Positions 1-11,667 of a DNA stretch of 64,000 nucleotides are shown here, in pieces. The notes under the pieces were generated by a model. The model was given only the letters and a program-made list of their open reading frames with translations, searched no databases and was not told the DNA's origin. The translations under genes and the position numbers were made by a program. Within the stretch, counting starts at the first letter, position 1, and every line of letters begins with the position of its first letter. The DNA is from Exophiala sp. HKRS030 (Eukaryota; Ascomycota; Eurotiomycetes; Chaetothyriales; Herpotrichiellaceae): assembly GCA_023897205.1 (NCBI GenBank), contig JAHWDD010000013.1, positions 124,001 through 188,000 of the forward strand, written 5' to 3'.

Positions 1-3000
1 TCTGCTAGAGTGGTCACGGCCTTGACCAGATCATCAAGCATTCCCTGTACAGCCTTGGAGTTTCTTTCGCTTCCTACAACACCGACGTGTGTCTGACCGT
101 CGCGAACAAGTGACACGACTTTAAAAGGATAGACCGAGTCGCCGTGCGGATTCTTGATATCCACACCGCACACACCTCCGGCGAAAGGCATGGTATCAAA
201 GTCCTCCCAGTCTTGATGGTGCACGATGGAATCAAAGAACGCGGACGATGCTGGCCACGAGGTACAGTTCTTCGAAATTTCCTCGAAACCTAAAAACTCA
301 TGGACCGAAGACTTTGCCATTTGCATTTGCACGAACTGCAAAAGGTCATCCGCTGCCCACGACTTCTCGAATGTGACTCGGACTGGCGTGAATTGGTAGC
401 ACGGTCCCATGATTTGATCCGCGTTTTCAAGGTCGAGGAGACGCCCAGAGGTAACGTTGCCGAAAGTAACGTCCAAAGTCTGCAGACGACGCGCCAAGAC
501 AAGAGCCCAAGCTGCAACGAGCAAGCTTGCCACAGTCGTCTCTTCCGGTCGCTGTGATATGTCGACGGGCGAGGTCAAGAACAATGCTTTATCGGTTGAT
601 TCGACGGGCCCATAATCCAACATGGACAATGAAGAGCCCTCTAGGAAACCACGCCAATAATCAGTGGCGGCTCGTCGAAGCGCTTCGTCGTACGTTCTTG
701 CCACGTATGAAGTAAATGGCTTGGTGACGGGCTTCTCATTCCCAATATACAGTGTTTCCAAGTCCCGAAGCATCAATGGAAGAGACACTCCATCGAATTG
801 GGCATGGGACAGTCGAAGAATGAAGCATGCCTTGCCCTCACTTCCTTGAACGTAGAAGGTTTTCAGAAAAGATGATCCCAGGGAGAAAGCGTCTGACTCA
901 ATATCTTGGTTGCACAAATTGATCACACATTGCTCAAGATTCTCCGTTGTACTTTGTATGTCCCAAGGCGTCTCGAAGTCGTCCACGATGACCTGATAAA
1001 AGGATGTCTCGTGCTTGATGAATACCGTGCGTAGAATCTCATGAGACCTGATCAATTCGTCACAGGCACGCATCAGCCGTTGTTGTTCCACCCACTTGCC
1101 CAAGTACAGCATGGTATATTGGACAGATGTCCGTGGTGCTTGGATCGTTGACTTGATATCCAGAGCTTGTGAGCTTGTGGCGGGCAACACATCTCTGATA
1201 GACCACTTAGGGTTGCTTAATCTTGGCCTGACCTCTTTTAGAAGGAAAGAACCGACGCTCAAGTTCTTTAGTGTCAAGAAAGGCTTATAGGGCTGGAGTT
1301 GGTCCTTTTGCATTTTCAGAACTTTCAAGACTTTTGCAGCATCGCGCAGACGCATGTTCTGGAAAATGTCCGCGACTGTCAAGCTGTATCCTTGTAGGCG
1401 AACTTCGGAGACAAGTTTCATTGCAAGGACCGAGTCTCCGCCTAGACGGAAAAAATTATCGTCCAGATCAATCTTGTCTGAGTCGAGTCTTAAGATAGTC
1501 GCCCAGGATGACCGCAAGATCCTTTCGGTCTCGGTCAAGTTTCTTTGTCCCGAAATCCTTGCCCATTCGTTCTTAAGGCTTTCCTGTAAACTCGCAACAA
1601 TATTTTGGGGTATTTTCGAGACCAGTTTGCTCAACGCAGAGCGACCTGCACTGTCAAGCTCCGAGGGGATCTTGTCGACCACAACATAGGCTGTAGGTAC
1701 CATATATGGTGGAAGGGCATCGCAGAGCGACTGTTTGAGTTCTTTCAAGATCACAGCAAGGCCTGCAGATATCTTTGCACATAGTGTCAGCTCCAGTTCT
1801 TGAGACGTAACCCTGAGATTTGCAAACATGAGCTGCACGCTGGCATCATGAGTGGGCTGCGTTGACTCTATGAGCGCAATTACTTCCTGCTCAGACGCTT
1901 TCTGAAGTAGAGCAGTTGCAGCATGATAGCCTTGCGGTAGCCGCTTGCGTAAATGAGCCTCGACTTCGGAGAGATTCACCGCGAGATTATTTGACGAGGC
2001 AATATCTTCCTTCCGTCCAACAAACACGAGAGTGCCGTTGTCGTGTCGGACTATGTCACCTGTGGCCTGCACCTTGCCCTTTCGACCTGCATACTTGGTG
2101 CTCCCGGCGGTAAGCCAAGGTGGGGACTCGACTGTTTCACCTGGGAGAAAATTCCCTTCCAGCCAAAGCTCGCCCGCACATCCGATGGGCGATAACAAGG
2201 AAGGGTTCCAGACATTGCACACCCAGGGAACGACTGCTGGCGGGTATATTGAATCTGGCTCGATATCTGGTTTCGCTATAACCTTGTTCGAGGATTTATC
2301 CCAAGACATCGGTGCGAGACGGTTTTCGTACCAGATCTGGTCAAGTTCTGCCTCAGGAATAATGGATATCTGATCCAATCGACAAGACAGGCTCTCGGTA
2401 AGACTTTTACACGCCGTTTCCAATTGTGCAAACATCCTTTCCATCTGGGCAGCACTAATCAGGCTGCTATCGAAGCTGGCACAAATTCTGAAGCCACCTT
2501 TCTGGATGCCACAACCCAGCATGAGTGGGTATGGGTTGAAGTGAAGTGCTTCTCTGACCACATCTCCTTGTTCAAAGCCGAGAGCGGCCGTCGTGTACTC
2601 GGGTTCGGGCTGAATAACGAGACCCGTCCGCGCTTCGCAGGCATATTGAGCGTCATCGCTGACTTTCCTGATATTCTGCACTCCAAAATGCTGGAAAGGT
2701 GAACGGTTGAGCATACCCTCCTGGACTGCCTGCAGGTATGCCTCCACTGTGGCCCTTCTATCAATCCGTATACGAACAGGTATCGTGGCAATCAGAGGGC
2801 CTTCTATCTCCTCGACACCAGCCAGAGCAATGTCCCTTCCTGTCAGCGTCTCAATGAATATGACGTCGTTACTGCTCGTATACTGCGACGTAACGAGAGC
2901 CCATGCAGCACGAATAATCGTTGCTAATGTAAAGCATGACCCGCCACTCAGGCCGACCTGAATCCGATGTTCAAGTATTGCATCGGCTGTCGGGAGAAAA

Positions 3001-6000
3001 TCTCGTGAAGGCGCCCAGGGAAAATGAGGTCCGACAGCACCTTGCAATTCGCCGCGCCAGAAATTCTGAATCTCGGTGGGATTGATATCCTGAAGATGCC
3101 GGACCATGTCCCGTATCTGTGGTTGGGAATCCACAAATTGATGCTGTAAAGCTTTGCTAACCTTCTCGAGTATCAATGGTTCTGACCATCCGTCGTACAC
3201 AACGTGATGAATCGTCCAAACCATATAGTTTCTGCCTGCCTCTGCACCAGTCACGATGGCATAACGCGCCAAACTTTTCCCGAGATCCATCTTTTCTTTC
3301 TTGTCAGTATTGAGATACTGTGATAAATTATCAGATTGTCTCCAGGTAATGTTCTCTTTAAGAACTACCTGCCACAAACCAGGCTCTGTCGATTGTATTA
3401 GACGAGTGCGTAAAATAGGGCTTCTTTGGACTACTTCATCCCAGGCTTTTTTCCATGCGTTGACATCAATTTCATCCGGTATGCAAGCAACTCTCTGAGC
3501 TACATACGGCGTAGATGATTTCAAAGAGAATGTGAACAATCCTTCTTGAGTGGGTGTGCAAGGATAGATATCCTCAATGGCTGATGGCTCTGAATCACAA
3601 GCACACGCTGCTTCTGACCGAGCTTTTCCTACTGGCTGGGAAACCATGGAGAATGCCTGCGTGTCGTGCAATTCTTGTGACTTGCTGAGACTGGTGACTT
3701 TAGCCATTGAGGAAAGCTTCGGATGGAGGAAAACATTTGAAACGGTGAGATCAAGACCATTGACTCTGCCAACCGATACCAACTTCATCGCTGCGAGAGA
3801 GTCGCCGCCCAGCGCGAAGAAGTTGTCTTCTAGTTGTATCGATATTGCTTCGACTTTGAGAGTCTGACTCCATGCCAGACGCAAGCGTTCCTCAAGATCA
3901 TTCAGATCGCGATTGGTATCGCTCGATGACGGGTGGCATAGCTGACGTAGATCCAAAGTGGCACCAAATTGTCGAAGGTTCTTTCGATCAGTTTTTCCTG
4001 ATATCAGAACGGGAATGTGATTGACAGGGACGTATGTCGTCGGAACCATATACCGCGGCAGGACCTTCGACAATCCATCATCAGCCTTGGAGAGTGCGTT
4101 GCGGAGCTCATCGTTGGGTTGGACTAGTTTCAGGTCGACATTATTCTTACTTGGAGCATGCGGTGCAACAAAGGCAACTAATGTTGCTTGACCTTCAGAC
4201 CCGTTGGGCTTGACGACCTCTGCGATAACATTTGTAGCAGGTGGAAGAATCAGGCTGAGCTGGTATTCGATCTCTCCGAGTTCAACACGCTGTCCACGCA
4301 GCTTGACCTGAGTGTCTTTTCGTCCAACAAAGACAATGCCTCCAGAACCATCAGGGTCGTATTTTCCAAGATCTCCAGTCTTGTAAAGCCGCCCATGCCG
4401 ACCGTTGTAGGACTTGTAGCCTGACACAAGCCATGCTGGGTCTTCGATGAAAGCAGCTGCGGTTTTGTCAGGGTCATTCAGGTACCCTTGTCCCACGATT
4501 GGGCCTTCCACTAGTAGTTCGCCAGTTGCTCCAACCGGCAACAACTTTTCGTGATCATTTGGGTCAACAATCCACATCACAGCACCGGTACCACCACCAA
4601 TCGAGATGTAATCTCTGCCAGTGGCTGCGCTGCTGTTGACCGTACAGCCGATCGTGCATTCACACGGTCCGTAACCAATCACGATTCTAGTAACTTTTCC
4701 CCAACGTGTGACATCTCTGGCAGTCACCGCTTCACCCCCTAGACCTAGCATATCGAGTGACTCTATCACATCTGCATCCAATATTCGGCCCACAGAAGGT
4801 GTTAAACCTGCATAGTTGACATTCATCTTTCGCATAACCCCATTGATATCATTCATCCTTTCCTCATCGGATGGAATGCAGAGGCAACCGCCTTGAGATA
4901 CGGTGCAGAGCATGCTGTCGATGCTGACGTCGAAGGCGTACGATGCGAAGTCGAGGACTCTGGAGTGCTCCTTGTAGCCAACCGCTTCGGCTCGGGGGAT
5001 GGCACTGCTTGTGTAAGTTTCATGTGAGATCATGACCCCCTTTGGAACTCCGGTGCTTCCTGAAGTGAAAATGATATACATCAATGCAGATGGCGGAACA
5101 AGTGGAAGTTCAGGCCTACCCTCAACAATAATTGAATCCTCAAATGTCAGACTATCGACAACAAGAAGACTTCCGTCGGGTAGAATTGACTTTGATAGAT
5201 CTTGTTGCTGACGAGATGCCAATATGTATTTAGCACCGACTTGGGCTGAGGTGTTTTGTAGGCGTGCAAGAGGTAATGTCGGATCCAAGAGCACAAAAGT
5301 GGCACCAGCCTTCATCGCCGCTAATACAGCCACGATTGTCCATCTCGATTTCTCGAAACAGATTGGCAAGACATCATGCAGCTTGACACCCATGTCACTT
5401 AGGGCGTGAGCAACGATTGTGGAATAGAGGTCGATCTGCGTGTAGGTCAGATCACCATCCCAAGAACATATTGCCACTTTGTCAGGGCATTGCTGGGCTC
5501 GGTTTGAAATGAGATCGTGCATGCAAAACTGGTGCAAAGGTGGGAGCGAATGGTTCAGCTTCCATATTGCTTGCATATCATGGTCTGTGGGTTGTATGCA
5601 GTCCTCTATCGTCGCTTCAGCATTTACGAGACACAATCGCATGGTATCAACCAATGTTTCGATGTGTCGGGTAATCGTGTATTGGAGCATGTTTTCAGAC
5701 TGCCACACAGGCACGATGTCGACTTGTTCACCCTTGAAAACTACTTCAAGGTGAAGTATTCCCTACATAAGTCAAGTCAGATATATTCGATCAAGATATC
5801 TAAAAGCTCACCTCTTCGACATCTTGAGACGTGTCTTCGAGGGACCCTGTACTCAGAATGAGCGACGTATGGTCAGCCGCATTTACAGGCCGTGGAATGC
5901 TCGTCAGATAGTGGGAGATTGCCGATGTAGTTTGTCGAACATTACTCGGAGAATCTTTCATGAAACCGTCCAATGAGAGATTCTGAATTGGTTGCTTGTT

Positions 6001-6270
6001 CTCAAGATAATTGGGTTGTGGTCCGTAGGCCCATTGACACTGGACCTGATCTCGCTCGCAAGTGCGATAAAGCACTAGAAGCCATGAGAGGAGCACAAAT
6101 TCCTCCTTCATGCCAGTCGGGGTGTGTTCATGTTGCGATGCCAAGTTGGCAATCTTGAACGACCGTCGCAGGCTTCCATCTGTACAACCATTGTCCGAGG
6201 GGTGAAGGGACATCTTCCTCACACAAGATTCCTCAACAGGGAGATCTTGAATAGAGCCCATGCTGAGCAT
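1..6270 (-). CDS. sidD: Fusarinine-type siderophore nonribosomal peptide synthetase (SidD/NPS6-like), 3' end off the left edge
   Basis: This NRPS would assemble and cyclise N5-acyl-N5-hydroxyornithine units into an extracellular fusarinine-type siderophore. Exons are 6270-5812 and 5762-1; the second is open to the edge, giving about 2,073 residues. Domains by visible motifs: an N-terminal C-like remnant (about 1-200); adenylation (LTYTQID near 260, TSGSTGVPKG near 385, YKTGDL near 612, GRKDTQVKLRGQRVELGEIE near 640); carrier (LGGDS near 804); condensation (HHVVYDGWS near 1004); a truncated adenylation domain that keeps only GELWLEG, TGDIV and FVGRKED (about 1345-1405) and lacks the ATP-binding loop; a second carrier (LGGDS near 1596); and a second condensation domain (SHAQFDG near 1804). 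This A-T-C-dA-T-C layout and the length match SidD/NPS6 (about 2,080 aa), so only a short C-terminus should be missing. Met4 (6261) is an alternative start. It is divergent from the SidI-like gene. The ferricrocin synthetase SidC is a poor fit because it is roughly twice as long. Confidence 0.88.
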
Positions 6271-7497
6271 CTATCTTTCCTTGGTAATTGTCATCAAAGA
6301 GCAACAACGGCACAAACTAACTCTGTTGACTTCATCAGAGGTGCACAAAACTGCAAAAGTGCCTTGGAAATTCTACGAGTCACAGCGTACTACCTCTTGC
6401 AAGCGTTGGATCGACTTAGAATTATGTCAGCATCTTCCTCGGTCAAGCTTTCCCGCTGAGAGGCGACAAGCTCATCACGAGAGGCAGAGGCTTCTCTCGA
6501 CCGAAGTCGGTCTGATGTGGAGAGCAGTGGGCAGCTTCGAAGCTCGCTAGCAAAATGAAAGGAAGAGGGCATGAGTGCATCGGGATTTGGTTCAAAACGA
6601 CCATTGTTGTTTCTGTGTCAGACCTTGCTGTTCATGTTGGCAGGGATCGAGGGGCTGTTCGATCTGCAAGGTGAGTAGCCACGTCGTCAGAGGCTCGAGA
6701 GTGGGACATGTCTTCCAGAAGCCCACACCATCCTGTTTCATCTGGAGGCATGATCAGCATTCGGCATGTGTATCGGAGAAAAAAAGGCGACTAGTGAGCG
6801 CGAAATGAAGGCAGAAAACTACAGTATGAAGTTGGGCAAATGTGTCGTCGGCTGAGTTTCCCCAGGCGTGTGTTGTCGGTATCGTATTGTATTGTTTCAA
6901 ATGACCAGAATTTGAGGAAATTACTAGCGTGGCCTAACGCGTCTCAAAAGAGCCCACCTGGTACTCACTGTACGTCCCAACCTGATCCAAGTTCCCAGCC
7001 CTTGTACCGAGTGTACTGCATCCTGTCAGCTTCAACTAGCGGCTCAGTGGAGCAGAAGTCGAGATTATTGCCTAGTCGTCGATATCGGCCTTCTTCCAGC
7101 ACGTTCATCATCGCCCGAAATGCTTGTCCATCACCATTACCTGTGCGATACGGCTGGGCGTGTCTCCCGGCATGGCATCGGTTGGCCTTGCGTATTGATT
7201 GCTCATCCGACCGTACCGAACCTGGCTCCAATGGTCAGTGTGTGAGACGGGTCCTCAATGGAACTCCGAGGATGCGAGGTCTCTGGGCCACGCTAGAGGG
7301 AAAACTTCATGGCTGCCCATCCTCACACACACATATGCCCATAACAGCGATCCCAGAAAGGCAGTGAGTAGATCAGGCGATGCACGTGTTTCTTGATATA
7401 GTGCGTGGAACTGCCTGAACACGGCACTGGAAACTCCCAGCACCATCAACCATCATCAGCGTCCCCTAAGGTCCTGTCTGATAGGTATATCGTGACG
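6271..7497. promoter_or_regulatory. Divergent intergenic region between the NRPS and the SidI-like gene
   Basis: About 1.2 kb shared 5' region of two divergent siderophore genes. I see no gene in it. It holds single HGATAR-type GATA cores (for example around 6272-6277 and 7480-7486) but no exact ATCWGATAA site, and one CCTCGG hexamer at 6437-6442. Shared control of the two genes is inferred from geometry only. Confidence 0.5.
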
Positions 7498-9429
7498 ATG
7501 GCCCTGGCGACCACAAGGCCAACGCTTTTTCCACCTCAGCAACCTTCTATTGTCCATGGCACGACTGAGACGCCGCTACTGGATTTTACGCTCGGAGAGC
7601 TGCTAGACTTCCAATGTCGACGATACTCGAGAAGGGAGTGTCTGATAGTGCCATGGACAGGCGCGAGATGGACCTACGATCACCTGCGACAAGAAAGCAT
7701 TCGCGTGGCTAAGGCGTTAGTCGCACGTGGCATACGTCCTGGTGACAGGATCGGTATCATGGCCGGAAACTGTGAGCAATACGTAGCAGTTTTCTTTGCG
7801 GCCATGCGAATAGGCTGCATTCTGGTGATCCTCAATAACACCTACACCTCTTCTGAAGCCCAGTATGCATTGAAGTTCACTGGTAAGTCAGAAGTCCCCA
7901 ATTTCGGACCAGCCTAACAACTGCAGAGTGTAAGATACTATTCACGACTCCACGAATTGGGCATCATAACAACAAGCCACTTCTGGACTTACTCCTTCAT
8001 ACCCCGGGCACAGTCGAAGAGGTTGTCATCCTTCGAGGGCAAGCAAGTCGGTTCACCCCATATGGCAGCCTCGTAGAAGATGGCTTTTGCCAGCCAGATG
8101 AGCCATTATCCGAGTGCATGAGTCGATTCGATTGCCACGATGTTTGCAATCTTCAATTTACGAGCGGAACGACGGGGAACCCCAAAGCCGCCATGCTCAG
8201 TCACCAGTAAGTGCGAAGACACGACTGCATGTGACGACACTGTAATAACATGGCATCAGCTCCTTGGTCAACAACAGTAGATTTATAGGTGATCGAATGG
8301 CGTTCACCGAAGAAGACGTGTTGTGCTGTCCACCTCCATTGTTTCACTGTTTCGGTCTCGTTCTCGGGTTGTTGGCTATCATTACTCATGGTGGCAAAGT
8401 GGTATATCCCACAGAGACTTTTGATGCTGGTGCTTGCCTGAGAGCAATCTCCGAAGAACAATGTACGGCCCTTCATGGAGTTCCAGCAATGTTCGATTCA
8501 ATATTCAGTCTCCCTCGACCCGATGATTTTGACTGCTATCGCCTTCGGACCGGCATCATTGCTGGAGCTCCAGTCCCTCGACATCTGATGGAACTCTTGG
8601 TTAATGATCTCGGGATGACCGAATTTACGAGCAGTTATGGTAAGCCTTTTGTCCTGACAAGTACCTTCCGGCAACTGATCGTCATCTGTCAGGTTTGACT
8701 GAGGCAGCTCCCACTTGTTTCAATGCGATGCATGATGACCCAATCGATCTTAAACTCTCCACCGTCGGTCAAGTCATGCCACACGCCCATGCCAAAATCG
8801 TGGACAGACATGGAAATATCTTGCCGATTGGCGAGCGAGGGGAGTTATGCATTGCTGGATATCAGCTGCAGCGTGGATACTGGAAGAATCCTGAGAAAAC
8901 TGCCGAAGTGATGGTCCGCGATGAAGATGGTGTCCTGTGGTTACACACAGGTGACGAAGCCGTCTTCCATGAGGACAAGACTTGTACCATCACGGGTAGG
9001 TTTAAAGATATCATTATTAGAGGTGAGTACAGTTCCTTTCAAACTTTGAAACCCTCGGCTCACGAGGACTTACCAGGAGGCGAAAACATCTACCCACTAG
9101 AAGTTGAAGAGCGACTGGTGCAACATGCCGCCATTGAGAGAGCAATTGTTGTCGGAGTGAAACACCATCGGTTGGGAGAAGTGGTGGCTGCATTTCTGCA
9201 GGTTGCTCCTGGGAAGTCTGGGCCTCCAGAACCTCTCCTCAGTGATGACGAAGTGCGTGGATGGGTGAGGGTAACATTGGGTAGGCACAAGGCACCAGAA
9301 CATGTATTCTGGCTTGGAAGGGACGGTGTCCCAAACACGTTACCTCTGACGGGCAGTGGAAAGGTGAGAAAGTTTGAGCTTGCCAAATTGGCCGAGCAAA
9401 TCCTCGCGAAATCCAGAGCGAGGCTATAG
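7498..9429 (+). CDS. sidI: SidI-like acyl-CoA (mevalonyl-CoA) ligase
   Basis: An ANL-superfamily ligase that activates a carboxylic acid to its CoA thioester. By family resemblance the substrate would be mevalonate, the acyl precursor of fusarinine-type hydroxamates. Exons 7498-7882, 7927-8206, 8260-8639, 8693-9022 and 9077-9429 join in frame to 575 aa (A. fumigatus SidI is of similar size). Motifs: FTSGTTGNPKAAM near residue 210, YGLTEAAPT near 347, LHTGDEA near 433, GGENIYP near 460, and the C-terminal catalytic-lysine region SGKVRKFEL. The start at 7498 is the Met just before the conserved N-terminus; an upstream in-frame Met at 7405 would add 31 unconserved residues. The C-terminus is SRARL, where ARL fits the PTS1 consensus. 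A. fumigatus SidI is peroxisomal but uses a PTS2; I see no PTS2 here. It is divergent from the NRPS. Confidence 0.82.
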
Positions 9430-9751
9430 ACGTGTATGGAGTAGCCTCATGTGTATGATTCTTAGTGTAGAAGCTGATGCTGTACTTGTGGACAATCGCC
9501 AATGGAACATTTCTTATGTGACGTTTCTTATGTTGATGTGAGTGGTATGAGTATGTGGCTTCAGACCAATTTTCTCCAGTCTAAACTCCCGTGCCCTGGC
9601 TTTTTGATAGTCCAATCTACAGTCGCGCAGCTTTCTATATCATTTTTGGTGCATCGTCAAAGTTTGTTCCCAGCGTAACAATAAATTCCAGTCTGCTTTT
9701 ACTAAAGGCTACCGCTAATATTCTCCTCCATGTTTGGGTCCAAGTTATTGT
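9430..9751. other. Convergent intergenic spacer
   Basis: A 322-base space between the stop codons of the SidI-like and SidA-like genes. It presumably holds both 3' UTRs. No coding or repeat structure was seen. Confidence 0.5.
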
Positions 9752-11245
9752 TCATAGTCTAGCTGATCTCTCCTCGACCGAAGACTCGCTTGGCTGCTGT
9801 CTTTGCTGCACAATTGACTCAACAGCACGACGGCTTCTTTCTGCCAGAGTCGGAAAAACAGCTTCGTCGTCCTGGGAAGGGTCAGTAATGACATCACAAG
9901 CGGATCAGAAGCATACGTTGTTTGCCTCCCCAATAGACCCTTGTAGCCACAATCCACAACCTCTTGCTAGCATACCAGATCGGAAATTCACCTGGTAATT
10001 TCGGTCGACAGAAATCCCAGGTCCTTCAACCAGTTCGAACAGTTGCTGCATTATTGCTTGATGGTCAGTCTTGACGAATCCGGTTGCGGCAATGACAAGG
10101 TCATAGCTATCGGTATGCCGTTCTTCGTCACCGGAAGTTTTGAACCCCAGCACGACCTTATCCCCTGTCATCCTTTCTGCTGAGGTCAGTTCTCGACCGA
10201 CCTTGATTTGATGCTGCCATTTAGAGGGATCTGATTGCTTCACACTTTGGCGATACTGTGAGTCATATATGGTCCGCAGAAGCTCATCATCGACTTCACT
10301 GGATCTCAAATCCAGTGCCTGTCGTCTCAACTCTGCCGGTAATATTCGGGCAGCACTTGTTGCCGGCTGTCGTACAACGTCTTGGAGGCTATAAGCAGCA
10401 TTAGTGCAGAACACTTTCGGATCGAACAGTACAACTTACAACGGGCTGCCATCAGATGTTCTGAAGACATTTTCTCGTGTGTACCAAATCGTCTGATGAT
10501 CGCCTCGGATGCTTTGGACGTAATCGAAGACTTCAGCAGCGGATTGGCCGTCCCCAACAATTGCAATTCGACCTCGTCCTCCAGTTCTTTTTAAGGATGC
10601 AGGAACGACTTCGAGGGTCTCCGTCGAGTGTGCAACTACTGGGCGGACGTGAGCTTGTGACAAGATGGCCGGTACACGCGGCTCCGGTTCCGTGGCACAA
10701 ATCACTTGCTTGGCTTCTGCCACTTCCAGCTTTCCTGTGGCCACATCCACGAAGAATACTTTCCAACTCGAAACTCTGCCTGTTGAGTTCTTCACTGGCA
10801 CAATCTTGTCGACCTTCTTGGAGAATTCCTTTCGCACGTGGAGATTATCGGCACACCACCGCAGATACTCGGCGAATAGTTCTCTTGAAGGCGTAATGCG
10901 GGAGCTGTTGGCATAGACGATGAGGCGGTTGGTGGCGTGAAGATAGTTCATGAACGTGAACCTTGACCGAGGATTTTCGGAAGTAATGAGATCGTTCAAG
11001 AATGAAGTCCTCAGTCGTTCAGATGGAATATCTGGATATGGCTTCCAAGAACTTTGCGGCTGAGTTTCTAAGAATAATGCATTGTCTAGCGATTTCTTCT
11101 CATGCAACGCAACGGCGAGGGAGAGCGCAGTTACCCCGAATCCGATGCATATCAGATCCAGGGCCTCAGAGTTGTATTGCGTAGAAGACACCATTTCAAA
11201 TGCTTGTATGCTGTTGTTTGCCATCCAGAAGTTCACGTCGTGCAC
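9752..11245 (-). CDS. SidA-like flavin N-monooxygenase with altered substrate pocket
   Basis: Resembles L-ornithine N5-monooxygenase (SidA), the committed step of hydroxamate siderophore synthesis. Exons 11245-10440, 10388-9917 and 9871-9752 join in frame to 465 aa. Family features present: FAD loop GFGVTA (35-40), SRFTFMNYL and EYLRWCA, NADPH loop GDGQSAAE (231-238), SDGSPF (about 264-269), ATGF and GLWLQG. Divergence: the SidA ornithine contacts Lys107, Asn293, Asn323 and Ser469 align to Asn84, Gln271, Arg297/Ser298 and Asp428, and the usual HGLSDTLLS block is replaced by NNDDEAVFP. FAD and NADPH use therefore look kept, but ornithine binding is doubtful. The C-terminus SARL ends in a PTS1-like ARL, unlike cytosolic SidA. 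Met18 (11194) is an alternative start. Three exact ATCWGATAA motifs lie upstream. It could be a paralogue with another amine substrate or an enzyme losing function. Family assignment is firm; substrate is open. Confidence 0.82.
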
Positions 11246-11515
11246 TGAGAATTATACTAGGACAACGGCCCTCGTGGAATCAACACTACCTAGGGACCGC
11301 AGGAGTACGGATTTAGTGCGGTCGGAGTAGATGATCCCTGACACACTCTCTTTGGGCTACTGTACATTATTACCAGACTCTGCGTCATCCATGTGATCTG
11401 GTGTCTGTCATTACAGCGTGACGGTGCCTGTATCTGGTATAAAACGAAGCCAGTATTGCTCCGTATCGTGTATGTCAACAATACACCGGACAGTCTTGGC
11501 AATGCCCCTCGTCGG

Positions 11516-11524
11516 ATCAGATAA
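11516..11524 (+). promoter_or_regulatory. ATCAGATAA, predicted SreA-type GATA site
   Basis: Exact match to ATCWGATAA, about 270 bp upstream of the SidA-like start codon. Confidence 0.7.
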
Positions 11525-11535
11525 CTCAATATTAC

Positions 11536-11544
11536 ATCTGATAA
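11536..11544 (+). promoter_or_regulatory. ATCTGATAA, predicted SreA-type GATA site
   Basis: Exact match to ATCWGATAA, with its start 20 bp from the start of the previous site in the same orientation, which is two helical turns. Confidence 0.7.
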
Positions 11545-11658
11545 CTTAATTTACACCACGCCAAATCTGCGCCGAGACCGCGCCGGCCTGCAACAACTAC
11601 CCGGGTCCCGCATCCTCATTGGCCCCTACTACTGGTCACGGAGCTGTGAAAAATTTTC

Positions 11659-11667
11659 ATCTGATAA
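11659..11667 (+). promoter_or_regulatory. ATCTGATAA, predicted SreA-type GATA site
   Basis: Third exact ATCWGATAA match in the same 5' region. It is followed three bases later by an inverted GATAA core (TTATC). Confidence 0.7.

Noticed and set aside
3329..3337. Exact TTATCAGAT (ATCWGATAA) inside the NRPS
   Set aside because: It lies in the middle of the condensation-domain coding sequence, far from any start. About one chance match is expected in a window of this size.
1..6270. Ferricrocin synthetase (SidC/NPS2) as the identity of the NRPS
   Set aside because: The visible order A-T-C-dA-T-C in about 2,070 residues fits SidD/NPS6. SidC has three full A domains and extra T-C units and is about twice as long.
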